A stretch of DNA of 64,000 nucleotides from Desulfovibrionaceae bacterium (GCA_910575755.1 CAJTFO010000001.1:124001-188000), one strand, 5' to 3'; positions 36,348 to 45,170 are shown, counted from the stretch's first letter. Numbers and translations are program-made. Notes: a model not told the origin generated them from the sequence alone.

Positions 36348-36363
36348 TGGCAACATTTTTGCA
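36348..36363 (+). promoter_or_regulatory. Sigma-54-like promoter immediately before fliR
   Basis: TGGCAACATTTTTGCA matches TGGCAC-N5-TTGCA with one mismatch and exact spacing. A start 12 bases after the -12 C would fall at 36374, only two bases before the chosen ATG, so either the transcript is nearly leaderless or the site is fortuitous. Confidence 0.45.
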
Positions 36364-36375
36364 TTCGTATCCGGC

Positions 36376-37167
36376 ATGAATGTCTTCAACTACGATCCGG
36401 CTGCTGTGCTGAGCCTGCTGCTCACCATCATGCGCGTGAGCATTGTCATGTTCATGTTGCCGATCTTTTCCACCAACAACATCCCCGTGCTGGTCAAGGC
36501 GGCGGTTACGGTCGTTTTTTCACTGGGGGTGTGGCCGCATCTGGCCCTGGCCGGCACGGCCATGCCCGCCCATCCTTTTGATGTGGCGCTGATGCTGCTG
36601 GGCGAAGTGGTGCTGGGCCTGACGCTTGGCATGGCCGTCAATTTTTTGTTCATGGGCATCCAGGCCGGGGGCGAGCTGCTGGGCTTTCAGATGGGCTTCA
36701 CCATGATCAACTTTGCGGATCCGCTCACCGGCAACCAGACCGGGGCCACGGCCTTTTTTCTCTGGATGGTCTCTCTGCTGGCCTTCCTGAGCCTGGACGG
36801 GCACCTGTACATGATCAAGGGCTTTGCCGCCTCCTTTGCCCTGGTGCCGCCCGGCGGCCTGTTCATCGGTGAAAATCTGCTCTGGCAGGTGCTTCACCTG
36901 GCGGCGCAGGTTTTCGTGCTGGCGCTGAAAATCGCCGCGCCGGTCATGGTGGCCCTGTTCATGGTGGAAGTGGCGCTGGCCCTGGTGGCCCGCACCTCGC
37001 CGCAGATACACATCATGGAATTCGGCTTTCCCGTCAAGATCGGCGTGGGCTTTTTTTTTGTGGGTCTGTTGCTGGTGGTCATGGCCGACCATGTGGAACA
37101 GTTCATCAACGGCATAGACGGCCTGTTCACCAATCTGCTGCGCTCCATGAGTCCCCTGTATCAGTAG
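36376..37167 (+). CDS. fliR: Flagellar export apparatus protein FliR
   Basis: A 263-residue FliR with several membrane helices. The N-terminal SLLLTIMRVSIVMFMLPIFS, then GEVVLGLTLGMAVNFLFMGIQ (split at MAVN) and the family motif MGFTMINFADPLTGNQ are seen. The conserved SPQIHIMEFGFPVKIGVGF region lies near residue 210. FliR works with FliP, FliQ, FlhA and FlhB in the flagellar export gate, none of which is in the window. The ribosome site is weak. A terminator follows. Confidence 0.92.
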   Translation: MNVFNYDPAAVLSLLLTIMRVSIVMFMLPIFSTNNIPVLVKAAVTVVFSLGVWPHLALAGTAMPAHPFDVALMLLGEVVLGLTLGMAVNFLFMGIQAGGELLGFQMGFTMINFADPLTGNQTGATAFFLWMVSLLAFLSLDGHLYMIKGFAASFALVPPGGLFIGENLLWQVLHLAAQVFVLALKIAAPVMVALFMVEVALALVARTSPQIHIMEFGFPVKIGVGFFFVGLLLVVMADHVEQFINGIDGLFTNLLRSMSPLYQ

Positions 37168-37194
37168 GCAGCCGGGTTCATTCGCGAAAAGCAA

Positions 37195-37271
37195 CGCTTT
37201 TTCGCGAGCGCTCCTGCAAAAAAAGCTTCACATGATCATGTGAAGCTTTTTTTGCAATAAGGCGCTGGCAC
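37195..37271. terminator. Terminator-repeat copy 2 between fliR and gltX
   Basis: Bases 37215-37256 form a 42-base perfect palindrome (arms start TGCAAAAAAAGCTTCACATG) with T-runs on both strands, so it terminates fliR and gltX from either side. Upstream CGCTTTTTCGCGAGCG and downstream AAGGCGCTGGCA repeat the flanks of copy 1 after dksA. Confidence 0.9.
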
Positions 37272-37290
37272 GAAGGCCGCCGCTCTTTTG

Positions 37291-38700
37291 TCACGCGCCC
37301 TGAACGGGCCGCGTCAGTCTGGCCAGCGTTTCCTGCCGGCCCAGAAAGGCCATGATCTCATTAAGATGCGAACCGCCCATGAAGCCCATCAGGGCCGTGC
37401 GCAGGGGCGGTGCTACTTCCTTGAACTTCAGGCCGTTGTCCGCCACATAGGCGTTGAGCGCGGCTTCCAGAGTGTCGGCGTTGAAAGGCTCGCAGGCCCT
37501 GAAAATTTCGGCCAGAGCGCGCAGATGGGCCTTGCCCGCATCCGTGAAATGCCTGGCCGCGTCCTTTTCCGCATAGGTCAGCTCGGCGGCGGACACCAGC
37601 AGGGGACGGAAGCTTTCGGCCAGGGCGGCAAGATTGTTGGCGCGCTCGCGGAACATGACGCAAAGGGGTTCCAGCCGCTTCAGGGGCTCATGCCCCAGCC
37701 TGTCAGCCAGACCGGCCTCGCGCACAAAGGGTTCCGCCAGCGCGGCCAGTTGGTCCAGCGGCAGTTCGCGCATGAAGTGGGCGTTGCACCACTCCAGCTT
37801 GGCCGGGTCAAAGGCCGCGGCCGCCGGATTGAGATTGCCGCCGTCAAAGTATTGCACCAGTTCATCCAGGCTGAACAATTCCTGATTGCCGTGAGACCAG
37901 CCCAGGCGCACCAGGTAGCTGACCAGGGCCTGGGGCAGCAGGCCGTCCTTCTGGTATTCGATAACCGCCCGCGCGCCGTGGCGCTTGGAAAGCTTCTGGC
38001 GGTCCGGCCCAAGAATCATGGGCACATGGCCGAAGCGCGGCACGGGCAGGCCCAGAGCCTCATAAATCAGAATCTGGCGCGGCGTGTTGGAAACATGGTC
38101 GTCGCCCCGGATCACATGGGTGATGCCCATTTCGTGGTCGTCCACCACCACAGCCATATTGTAGGTGGGCATGCCGTCGGCGCGGCGGATGACCATGTCA
38201 TCCAGCTCGCTCACATCCACGGCTATTTTGCCCTTGACCATGTCGTCAAAAAGCACCTTGCCCGTGAGCGGCGTTCTGAGGCGCACGCAACGCCCTTCGC
38301 CGGGCCCCAGATCGCGCGTGCGGCAATGGCCGTTGTAACGCGGCTTGAGGCCCTGGCGGCGGGCCTCCTCGCGCATGGCCTCCACCTCTTCGGGCGTGCA
38401 GGAACACCAGTAGGCGTGCCCGCTTTCCAGCAGCCTGTCCACATAACTGTTGTAGATATCCGTCCTCTGGGTCTGGTAGGTGAGGTCGCCGTCCCAGTCC
38501 AGACCCAGCCAGCGCATGGAGGCCAGAATGGAATCCGTGTATTCCTGCCTGGACCGCAGCAGGTCCGTATCTTCAATGCGCAGGTGAAAACGGCCGCCGA
38601 AATGGCGGGCCAGGAGCCAGCAGAAAATGGCCGTGCGCGCGCCGCCGATGTGCAGATGCCCGGTGGGACTGGGCGCAAAACGGGTGACAACTTCCGACAT
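37291..38700 (-). CDS. gltX: Glutamyl-tRNA synthetase
   Basis: A 469-residue class I synthetase. FAPSPTGHLHIGGARTA holds the HIGH-type motif and QKLSKRHGA the KMSKS-type motif. The putative zinc segment CSCTPEE...YNGHCR is present. RIEDTDLLRSRQEYTDSIL recognises the tRNA acceptor. It supplies Glu-tRNAGlu for translation and tetrapyrrole synthesis. The start MSEVVTRFAPSPTG is the family standard. Confidence 0.97.
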   Translation of the reverse strand: MSEVVTRFAPSPTGHLHIGGARTAIFCWLLARHFGGRFHLRIEDTDLLRSRQEYTDSILASMRWLGLDWDGDLTYQTQRTDIYNSYVDRLLESGHAYWCSCTPEEVEAMREEARRQGLKPRYNGHCRTRDLGPGEGRCVRLRTPLTGKVLFDDMVKGKIAVDVSELDDMVIRRADGMPTYNMAVVVDDHEMGITHVIRGDDHVSNTPRQILIYEALGLPVPRFGHVPMILGPDRQKLSKRHGARAVIEYQKDGLLPQALVSYLVRLGWSHGNQELFSLDELVQYFDGGNLNPAAAAFDPAKLEWCNAHFMRELPLDQLAALAEPFVREAGLADRLGHEPLKRLEPLCVMFRERANNLAALAESFRPLLVSAAELTYAEKDAARHFTDAGKAHLRALAEIFRACEPFNADTLEAALNAYVADNGLKFKEVAPPLRTALMGFMGGSHLNEIMAFLGRQETLARLTRPVQGA

Positions 38701-38812
38701 AGTGTGCTTTCCTTGAAAAGAGAATGTAGGGCGGGCTTACGCGCAAGCGCGCTCTTCTGTCAAGACGCATGCGGCCCCGGCGGCGCGGGAAGTCCCTGTC
38801 GCTGTCCCTGGC

Positions 38813-38850
38813 CAGGGCATTTGCCTGATGAAAATCAGGCAAATGCCCTG
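38813..38850. repeat. Long perfect hairpin with GAAA loop upstream of gltX
   Basis: A perfect 17-base-arm inverted repeat, arms CAGGGCATTTGCCTGAT and complement, around GAAA, which is a GNRA tetraloop on the plus strand. No T-run adjoins it on either strand. Its right arm overlaps the first bases of repeat copy C. Confidence 0.8.
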
Positions 38851-38964
38851 CTGGCCGCGCAAGCGGACAAGCGCGCTCAATAAGCGGAAAAACCACGCTT
38901 TTTTCCGCGAAATGACGGCGGCGAACAGATTGAAAATTTCTATTTTCAATCAAGAAATGCTGTA
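38844..38964 (+). repeat. Dispersed intergenic repeat, copy C (full length)
   Basis: Nearly identical to copy B from TGCCCTGCTGGCCGCGCAAG through GCGGAAAAACC, CGCGAAATGACGGCGGCGAA, GATTGAAAAT and ATTTTCAATC to TGCTGTA. Differences are scattered single bases. Confidence 0.88.
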
Positions 38965-39093
38965 AAAGAAAGACACCTGTACAAATTTTATACGGACTTG
39001 GATGCAGATGCGCATAAAAACTATACATCCCTGTTGCCGAGCCGAATTTAAAATTATCTTTATTTTCAATATATTACCAACATTATCCGGCAT

Positions 39094-39109
39094 TGGCACG
39101 CGCCTTGCT
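39094..39109 (+). promoter_or_regulatory. Perfect sigma-54 promoter with no obvious gene
   Basis: TGGCACGCGCCTTGCT equals the consensus TGGCAC-N5-TTGCW, with GG and GC ten bases apart. Transcription should start near 39120 on the plus strand and run into a stretch without a recognisable ORF. Confidence 0.75.
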
Positions 39110-39235
39110 ATTGCAAAGGGCAAGAGCGTCCGGAAGAACGGACAGCGCATACAATATCCGCCCACAGGCGGTTAACATATACGGAGAGACAGAACAAATT
39201 TCCGCGCCGTCCCAGCCCCCTCAGGGGCGGCGCGG

Positions 39236-39263
39236 CCCCCCCCCCCAAAAAAAACCCCCCCCT
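39236..39263. repeat. Homopolymer tract C11-A8-C9
   Basis: Eleven C, eight A and nine C in a row, flanked by GC-rich sequence. It is the longest homopolymer run noticed in the window and is prone to slippage or to sequencing error. Confidence 0.95.
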
Positions 39264-39459
39264 TCTCCTTTGACAGAACCCTCTGGCCATCGAAACATCC
39301 CTCCTCGCGGTCGCCGGGAACAACCGGCGGCCGCCCCTTCTTTATCAGGCAGGCCGCGCTTGCAAAGCGCGGAGGCCAGGCAATGGCGGGCGGCTCTGCG
39401 CCGCGACTCCAGCGGAACAGGAGAGGACGGAAGGGGTGTTCCCTGCAGGGCAGTCCTTG

Positions 39460-39870
39460 TTACGCCCGCAGTTGTTCCAGCACATGGGCGTCAGCGGGCA
39501 GAAAACCCAGCTCCAGGGCCTCGGCGGGCGTCACCCAGCGCAGGTTCTGGCCTTCCGTGGGGCAGGGTTCGCCGCTGAAAAGACTGACGTGGAAAAAATG
39601 CAGGCGCACCCGGAAGCCGCGCTCGGCGTAGCTGTGCTCCAAACTCTGCCAGAAACGGCACTGGCGCACGCCGATGCCCAGTTCCTCGGCCAGTTCGCGA
39701 ACCAGAGCTTCGGAGGGGCTTTCGCCCTCTTCCAGCTTGCCGCCGGGAAATTCCCAATAGCCTTCCAGGGGCTTGTCCGTGGGCCGCTGCGCGGCCAGAA
39801 ACCGTTCGCCGCGCCAGATGATGCCCGCAGCCACTTCAACGAGCCGCAGGCCCTTGCCGTTCTCTGTCAT
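39460..39870 (-). CDS. mutT: MutT-like Nudix hydrolase (8-oxo-dGTP diphosphatase type)
   Basis: A 136-residue Nudix protein. The Nudix box GGKLEEGESPSEALVRELAEELGI (split at SEAL) fits G-x5-E-x7-REUxEExGU. VEVAAGIIWRGERFLAAQRP and GYWEFPGGK resemble MutT, which sanitises oxidised dGTP. Its start lies three bases after the ABC-F stop, so it is the last gene of the cluster. Confidence 0.92.
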   Translation of the reverse strand: MTENGKGLRLVEVAAGIIWRGERFLAAQRPTDKPLEGYWEFPGGKLEEGESPSEALVRELAEELGIGVRQCRFWQSLEHSYAERGFRVRLHFFHVSLFSGEPCPTEGQNLRWVTPAEALELGFLPADAHVLEQLRA

Positions 39871-39873
39871 GGT

Positions 39874-41877
39874 TCACTCGCTTTCGGCCCATCTGCCCCT
39901 GATGCCGGCCATCTTTTCTTCCAGCCCCGTCATTTCCTCAAGAATATCCTCGCCGCGCCGCTTGCACTCCTCAAAGCGTTTGAGCAGCTCGCCGGAACGA
40001 CTGTGGTCCGCGTACACCTGCGGATCGGCCAGTTGCGTTTCCACTGTGCCCTGCTCGTCCAGCACGCGGGCCAGCTCATCTTCAAGAGCCGCATATCTGC
40101 TTTCCAGGGGCTTGAGTTCCTTGTGCAGGGCTTTGCGCTTTTCGGCCTGCTCACGCCTGAGGCGCTTCTGCTCCTCGCGCGACAGCACGGGCGCGGCCTC
40201 CCGCGCCGTTTCATCCTTGACCCTGGGCAGGCCCGCCGCGCTCAGAGGCGCGCCGCCCTTGCCCTCCGCCCCCGCGAGGCGCGCCCGGCGCGTCGCGTCA
40301 TAGGCCGCGAAATCGGCATGCGGCGTGAGGCCACTCTGGTTCAGCTCCCACGCTTCGGCCCCCACCTGCGAAAGCAGCCAGCGGTCATGGGCCACCATCA
40401 GCAGCGTGCCGGTGAACTTTTGCAGGGCCGCCACCAGCGCCTCGCGGCTTTCCAGGTCCAGATGGTTGGTGGGTTCGTCCAGCAGCAGAAAATTGCAGCG
40501 CTTCAGAAACAGGCTGGCCAGAACCAGGCGGCTTTTCTCGCCGCCGGACAGCGCGCTGACCTGACGGTCAAAATACTCCTGCCCCAGCAGAAAAAGGCCC
40601 AGTACGCTCATGAGCTCTTCTTCCGTGGTGCGCGGATCCGAAAGGCGGCGGATTTCGCCCAGCACCGTGGCGTCCGGCCGCAGCGTGTCCATCTGGTGCT
40701 GCGTGTAATAGCCCAGGCGCATCTGGGAAGCGCCGACAAGGTTGCCGCCGCAGCGTTCCAGTTGTCCGGCCAGCAGCTTGAGCAGAGTGGATTTACCGCA
40801 GCCGTTGTGTCCCACCAGGGCAATGCGACCGCCCCGGTAGAGAGTGAAGGTCAGCGGCGGCCACATGCTTTTGCCGTCCGGGAAGTGAAAGGCCAGGTCG
40901 GCGGCGGCCAGCATGATTTTTTCCGAGTGCGGCGCTTCAGGCCAGGAAAAAGCCAGCTCGCGCCGTCTGGGTTCGGGCCGGTAATCCTCCAGTTCCTTTT
41001 CCAGCTTTTTGGCCATCTTCTGGCGCGAACCGGCCTGGCGAGCCTTGGTGGCCTTGGCCCTGAAGCGCTCCACAAAAGCCATCTTGCGGTTGATTTCGTC
41101 CTGAAGGGCGCGGGCCTCACGCTCACGCTGGGTATTGTACTCCTCCTGCAAGACCAGAAACTGACTGTAGTTGGCCTTGCGGAATACTGGCCGCGACAGC
41201 CCCAGATAGAGCACATGCGTGCCCACATTGTCCATGAACATGCGGTCGTGGGCCACAAAAACCAGCGCGCCCCTGAAGTCCAGCAGAAAGGATTCCAGCC
41301 ATTCCACGGCTTCCATGTCCAGATGGTTGGTGGGCTCGTCCAGCAAAAGCACGTCGGCCCCGGCCGTGAGCACACGGGCCAGTTTGGCCCTTTCCCGCCA
41401 GCCGCCGGAGAGCTGGCGCAGGGTGCGCCCCCACTTGGCCTCTGAGAAGCCCAGACCGGACAGCACGGCCTTGGCCCGGTGTTCGGGGTTGTAGCCGTAG
41501 ACGGCCTCCAGCTCGCTCTGGCGCTGCATCAGCATACTCAGCCGACTTTGGTCGCCGGATTCGGCTGCCTGCTCCCACTCGGCCCAGAAGTCGTTCCAGT
41601 CGTGCAGCACGTCCAGCACAAAGGTCAGCAAAGGCGTATCCAGCGCCTGTTCGGACAGTTCCTGCTCCACAAAACCCAGCCGACAGCCCCTGGGCAGCAG
41701 TACCCGGCCCCCGTCCGGCGACTCCACCCCGGCCAGCAGACGCAGCAGGGTGGATTTGCCCGTGCCGTTGGGCCCGCAGACACACAGGCGCACGCCGGAA
41801 TCCACCTCCAGCGAGAAATTGCTGAAAATATCCCGACCGCCGAACGATTTGGAAAGTTCCTGAATGGTTATCTTCAC
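39874..41877 (-). CDS. ABC-F family ATPase
   Basis: A 667-residue protein with two ATPase domains and no membrane segments, as in ABC-F translation factors. Walker A motifs are GPNGTGKST and GHNGCGKST; signature motifs LSGGWRERAKLAR and LSGGEKSRLVLA; Walker B LLLDEPTNHLDM and LLLDEPTNHLDL. The inter-domain P-site linker near 240-300 is basic and helical. The C-terminal 90 residues form a coiled coil as in Uup/YdiF. It starts with GTG in a GTGA overlap with the epimerase stop. Confidence 0.93.
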   Translation of the reverse strand: MKITIQELSKSFGGRDIFSNFSLEVDSGVRLCVCGPNGTGKSTLLRLLAGVESPDGGRVLLPRGCRLGFVEQELSEQALDTPLLTFVLDVLHDWNDFWAEWEQAAESGDQSRLSMLMQRQSELEAVYGYNPEHRAKAVLSGLGFSEAKWGRTLRQLSGGWRERAKLARVLTAGADVLLLDEPTNHLDMEAVEWLESFLLDFRGALVFVAHDRMFMDNVGTHVLYLGLSRPVFRKANYSQFLVLQEEYNTQREREARALQDEINRKMAFVERFRAKATKARQAGSRQKMAKKLEKELEDYRPEPRRRELAFSWPEAPHSEKIMLAAADLAFHFPDGKSMWPPLTFTLYRGGRIALVGHNGCGKSTLLKLLAGQLERCGGNLVGASQMRLGYYTQHQMDTLRPDATVLGEIRRLSDPRTTEEELMSVLGLFLLGQEYFDRQVSALSGGEKSRLVLASLFLKRCNFLLLDEPTNHLDLESREALVAALQKFTGTLLMVAHDRWLLSQVGAEAWELNQSGLTPHADFAAYDATRRARLAGAEGKGGAPLSAAGLPRVKDETAREAAPVLSREEQKRLRREQAEKRKALHKELKPLESRYAALEDELARVLDEQGTVETQLADPQVYADHSRSGELLKRFEECKRRGEDILEEMTGLEEKMAGIRGRWAESE

Positions 41878-42929
41878 AGCCAGCCCTCACGCCGGTAGCC
41901 TTCCACAGCTTCGGCCATGCCTTCGGCCAGGCTGATCCGCGGCTCGTAACCCAGCTCCCGCCGGATGCGGGAGGCGTCGCAGAGCCAGCCCGCCTGCCGG
42001 GCCTCACGATATTTGTCCAGATTCCAGTTGGGCGCGCGCGCCGGGGCCCGGCCCGTGAAAGCTTGCGCCAGACGCGCCCACAGCAGGCCGCCGCAGGAGG
42101 AAAGCGCGGCCGTGGCGGCCATCAGCGGCAAGGGCAGATGCAGCACGCGCAAGTGCCGACGCCCCAAAGCCTCGCCCATGACCCGGCAGAAGCCGGACAT
42201 ATGGTACACGCCGCCGTCATTGACGTGGTACACGCCGCGCGCGGCCTCCCCGCAGCAGAGCAGCACGGCCTGCGCCATGTCCCGCGCGTGCACGGCGGAA
42301 ACCGGAAATTCCCGGAATGCGCCGGGGCTGACGGCAAGGCCTCTGGCCGCGCCCTTGAACACGGGCAGCAGGCCCCTGTCTCCGGAACCGTAAATGACGG
42401 GCGGGCGCAACGTTACCAGCCTCTCCCCCAGAGCGCGGCCCAGAATCTGCTCCACCAGCAGTTTGGACCAGCCATAGGCGGAAACCGGCGCGGGCAAAAC
42501 ATCGTCCGCCACGCCGGGCGGGCGGGCCGACGGGCCGCTGGCCGCCAGGCTGGACACCAGCACGAAGCGCGCCGGGCCGCCCCCCTCCACCCTGCCCAGC
42601 GCGTTCACGATGACGCGCGCGGCCAGGGCATTGGCCCGCAGATAATCCTGCCAGCCCAGCCCGAACAGCAAGGCCGCCATATGGATGACCACATCCTGCC
42701 CGGCCAGCGCCTCAGCAAGCCCCTGGCCCGTGCTCAGGTCCGCCCGCGCCACGGCCACGTCCTCCGGCAGGTGCCGTGTGCGCGAAGTCGCGCGGGTCAG
42801 ACAGGTGACGCGCGCGCCGCTTTCCAGCAGGCGCGGCAGAAGGTGGCGGCCCACAAAACCCGTGCCGCCGGTGACCAGCACCCTTTTGCCGCTCAGACGG
42901 GGAAAAGCCCGGCCCGCGCTTCCGCTCAT
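41874..42929 (-). CDS. NAD-dependent epimerase/dehydratase (extended SDR)
   Basis: A 351-residue Rossmann protein. The cofactor motif is VLVTGGTGFVGRHLLPRLL and the active site is SSLAAS...YGWSKLLVEQ (Ser, Tyr, Lys). VVIHMAALLFG and LRPPVIYGSGDRG fit NAD-dependent nucleoside-sugar or sterol-type epimerases. The substrate cannot be told. It overlaps the GNAT-like gene and the ABC-F gene by four bases at each end. Confidence 0.88.
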   Translation of the reverse strand: MSGSAGRAFPRLSGKRVLVTGGTGFVGRHLLPRLLESGARVTCLTRATSRTRHLPEDVAVARADLSTGQGLAEALAGQDVVIHMAALLFGLGWQDYLRANALAARVIVNALGRVEGGGPARFVLVSSLAASGPSARPPGVADDVLPAPVSAYGWSKLLVEQILGRALGERLVTLRPPVIYGSGDRGLLPVFKGAARGLAVSPGAFREFPVSAVHARDMAQAVLLCCGEAARGVYHVNDGGVYHMSGFCRVMGEALGRRHLRVLHLPLPLMAATAALSSCGGLLWARLAQAFTGRAPARAPNWNLDKYREARQAGWLCDASRIRRELGYEPRISLAEGMAEAVEGYRREGWL

Positions 42930-44056
42930 ACGGCTATCTCCCGGCGGTAAATGCGGTAGCGCTTGGTGATGCGGCCCGAAAAATCCTCAATGAGGTCATC
43001 CACGGCCACATTGTCCTCCAGCACCCAGGAGCCTTCGACCCACTGAAAATCCGGCTTGCTGCGGGCTTTTTCCAGCATGAAGTCCAGCAGCAGCAGGGGC
43101 AGGCCCAGCAGGCGGAATTCCTCCTTGATGCCGAAGAGCATGATGCGGTAGCCGCCCCTGATTTCCGCGCGCGCCTGCCACCAGTGCCACAGCGCGGACA
43201 GGCCCAGCTTGCCGTTGAGGCGCTTGAGCAGGGGGTTCATGTCCGGCAGGGCCACCATGCCGGCGGCGGGCTGGTCATTATGAAAAAAGAGCACGAAAAA
43301 TTCCGGGTCCAGCACGCCTTTGAGCTCTTTGACGTGGTGTTCGGCCTCACCGTCGGACAAGGGCGAAAAGCCCCAGTTCTTGGCCCAGGATTCGCGGTAA
43401 ATGTCCAGCATGATCCGGATGTCGGCGGCCAGAGTGGCCTTGCCGGAAGTGCGGCAGGTAAAGCGGGCCTCGGCCTTGAGGCGGTCCACCTCCTGGCGCA
43501 GCCAGTCCGGCAGGGTGAGGCGCTCACGCTCAATGAGGTAGGCGAAAAGATCCTGCTCCTTGCGCAGATGCCAGCTTTCCAGTAATTCCGCATAATAGGG
43601 CGGATTCCACGGCATCATGATCACCGGCGGCAGCTCAAAGCCATCCACCAGCAGGCCGCAGGTATAATTGGCGGAAGGGTTCAGCGGCCCGCGCATGAAG
43701 CGCGCGCCCTGGCCGGCCAGCCAGTGGCGGGCCTTGTCCAGCAGGGCGTGGGCGGCTTCCGCATCATTCAGGCATTCAAAAAAGCCGAACGCGCCGCAGG
43801 CTTCGCCGGCATAGGCATTGTACTTTTCATCCACTATGGCCGCGATGCGGCCCACGGGCCGCCCGTCGCGCAGGGCCAGAAAAAGTTCGCGCCGGGCCGA
43901 TTCCCAGAAAGGATGCGCGCCGGGCGTGAGCAGTTCACGGTCCTGGTTTTTGATGGGCGGAACCCAGAGGGGCTGATTCGCGTGGACAACCCAGGGCAAA
44001 TCCACGAAGCTGGTCAGATCCTGGTCGGAACGAACCGGAATGATGCTGACGGCCAT
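42926..44056 (-). CDS. GNAT-fold protein of the YghO type
   Basis: A 376-residue protein. The first 130 residues (VDLPWVVHANQPLWVPPI, RRELFLALRDGRPVGRIAAIVD split at VGR) and NPSANYTCGLLVDGF match a conserved family with GNAT-like folds often labelled hypothetical or N-acetyltransferase. The C-terminal WVEGSWVLEDN motif is also typical of that family. Substrate unknown. The start lies six bases after the pyrD stop; the stop overlaps the epimerase start. Confidence 0.75.
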   Translation of the reverse strand: MAVSIIPVRSDQDLTSFVDLPWVVHANQPLWVPPIKNQDRELLTPGAHPFWESARRELFLALRDGRPVGRIAAIVDEKYNAYAGEACGAFGFFECLNDAEAAHALLDKARHWLAGQGARFMRGPLNPSANYTCGLLVDGFELPPVIMMPWNPPYYAELLESWHLRKEQDLFAYLIERERLTLPDWLRQEVDRLKAEARFTCRTSGKATLAADIRIMLDIYRESWAKNWGFSPLSDGEAEHHVKELKGVLDPEFFVLFFHNDQPAAGMVALPDMNPLLKRLNGKLGLSALWHWWQARAEIRGGYRIMLFGIKEEFRLLGLPLLLLDFMLEKARSKPDFQWVEGSWVLEDNVAVDDLIEDFSGRITKRYRIYRREIAV

Positions 44057-44062
44057 GCGCCC

Positions 44063-44989
44063 TTAATCCGTAAGCAGCGCGCCGCGCAACTGGGCCGGTG
44101 AAGCCGCGCCCAGCCTTTTGCAGGCCGCGGGCAGCTCCGCAGCCAGGGCAAAGGCGCTGTCCGGTCGCATGAAGTTGGCCGTGCCCACCTGCACGGCGGC
44201 GGCGCCTACCAGAATGAATTCCAGCGCATCTTCTGCACTGACAATGCCGCCCATGCCCACCACGGGAATTTTCACCGCGCGCGCCACCTGCCAGACGCAG
44301 CGCAGGGCCACGGGCTTGATGGCCGGGCCGGACAGACCGCCCACCACATTGGCCAGGGAGGGACGCCGCGTGCGCAGATCCACGGCCATGCCCAGCAGGG
44401 TGTTGATGCAGGAGATGCTGTCCGCGCCCGCATCCTCCACACTGCGCGCCATGAGCGCCATATCCGTGACATTGGGCGAAAGTTTGACCATCACATGCTT
44501 GTGCGGCGCGCCTTCGCGCACGGCGGCGGTGACGGCGGCGGCCAGCTTGGGGTCCTGCCCGAAGAGCACGCCGCCTTCCTTCACGTTGGGGCAGGAGACG
44601 TTGACCTCCAGCGCGGCCACGCCTTCTTCGCTGTCCAGACGCGCGGCCAGTTCGCCGAATTCCGCCGGAGACGTGGCGTACATATTGACGATAACAGGCG
44701 TTTCGCGCCAGGGCAGCCGGGGCAGCCTGTCGCGGCAGAAGGCCTCCACGCCGTCGTTTTGCAGGCCCACGGCATTGAGCATGCCCGCCGTGGTTTCCAC
44801 AATGCGCGGGCAGGGATTGCCCTCGCGCGGCAGAAGCGACAGCCCCTTGACCACAATGCCGCCCAGGGCCGTCAGATCGCCATAGGACGCGAACTCCACG
44901 CCGTAACCGAAAGTGCCCGATGCCGTGAGCACCGGGTTTTTCAAGGTGAGATCGTGGCTTTGCCCTTTCAGGGTGACGGAAAGATCCAT
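44063..44989 (-). CDS. pyrD: Dihydroorotate dehydrogenase, class 1B catalytic subunit
   Basis: A 308-residue FMN enzyme that oxidises dihydroorotate to orotate in pyrimidine synthesis. The class 1 catalytic cysteine is in [26 protein letters not shown] and the FMN phosphate segment [21 protein letters not shown] (split at SAED) are seen. The presence of PyrK nearby makes it class 1B, using NAD+. The start MDLSVTL fits the family better than an ATG 27 bases upstream. Confidence 0.95.
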   Translation of the reverse strand: MDLSVTLKGQSHDLTLKNPVLTASGTFGYGVEFASYGDLTALGGIVVKGLSLLPREGNPCPRIVETTAGMLNAVGLQNDGVEAFCRDRLPRLPWRETPVIVNMYATSPAEFGELAARLDSEEGVAALEVNVSCPNVKEGGVLFGQDPKLAAAVTAAVREGAPHKHVMVKLSPNVTDMALMARSVEDAGADSISCINTLLGMAVDLRTRRPSLANVVGGLSGPAIKPVALRCVWQVARAVKIPVVGMGGIVSAEDALEFILVGAAAVQVGTANFMRPDSAFALAAELPAACKRLGAASPAQLRGALLTD

Positions 44990-45170
44990 GCTGTTTCCCG
45001 ATGGTGTAATCAACATTCGTTCAACGCAACAAGGCGACCGCGACCGCCGCGCCCACCCGGATTCTGTGCGCTGGCGGGAAAAACAGGCCTTTTACGGGGC
45101 GGGGCGCTCCTGCAGCGCCCTGCCGGGATAAAAAGCGACGTTCAAAACGGCGGGCAAAAGAGCGTCGCGC

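Larger units (their letters stand above)
38965..39459. other. Gene-less region with orphan sigma-54 promoter and homopolymer tract
   Basis: The first 120 bases are AT-rich, followed by a perfect sigma-54 promoter, several GC-rich small hairpins (for example CCGCGC-TTGCAAA-GCGCGG) and the C11-A8-C9 tract. The open frames here are proline/arginine rich shadows without family features. GGAGAGACAGAAC near 39184 looks like a ribosome site but no start codon follows. The region could be a decayed gene, an RNA gene or a leader. Confidence 0.55.

Noticed and set aside
39093-39578. 161-residue plus-strand ORF after the orphan sigma-54 promoter
   Set aside because: Starts at the promoter itself, passes through the C/A/C tract as Pro/Lys runs and overlaps mutT on the other strand; no domain.
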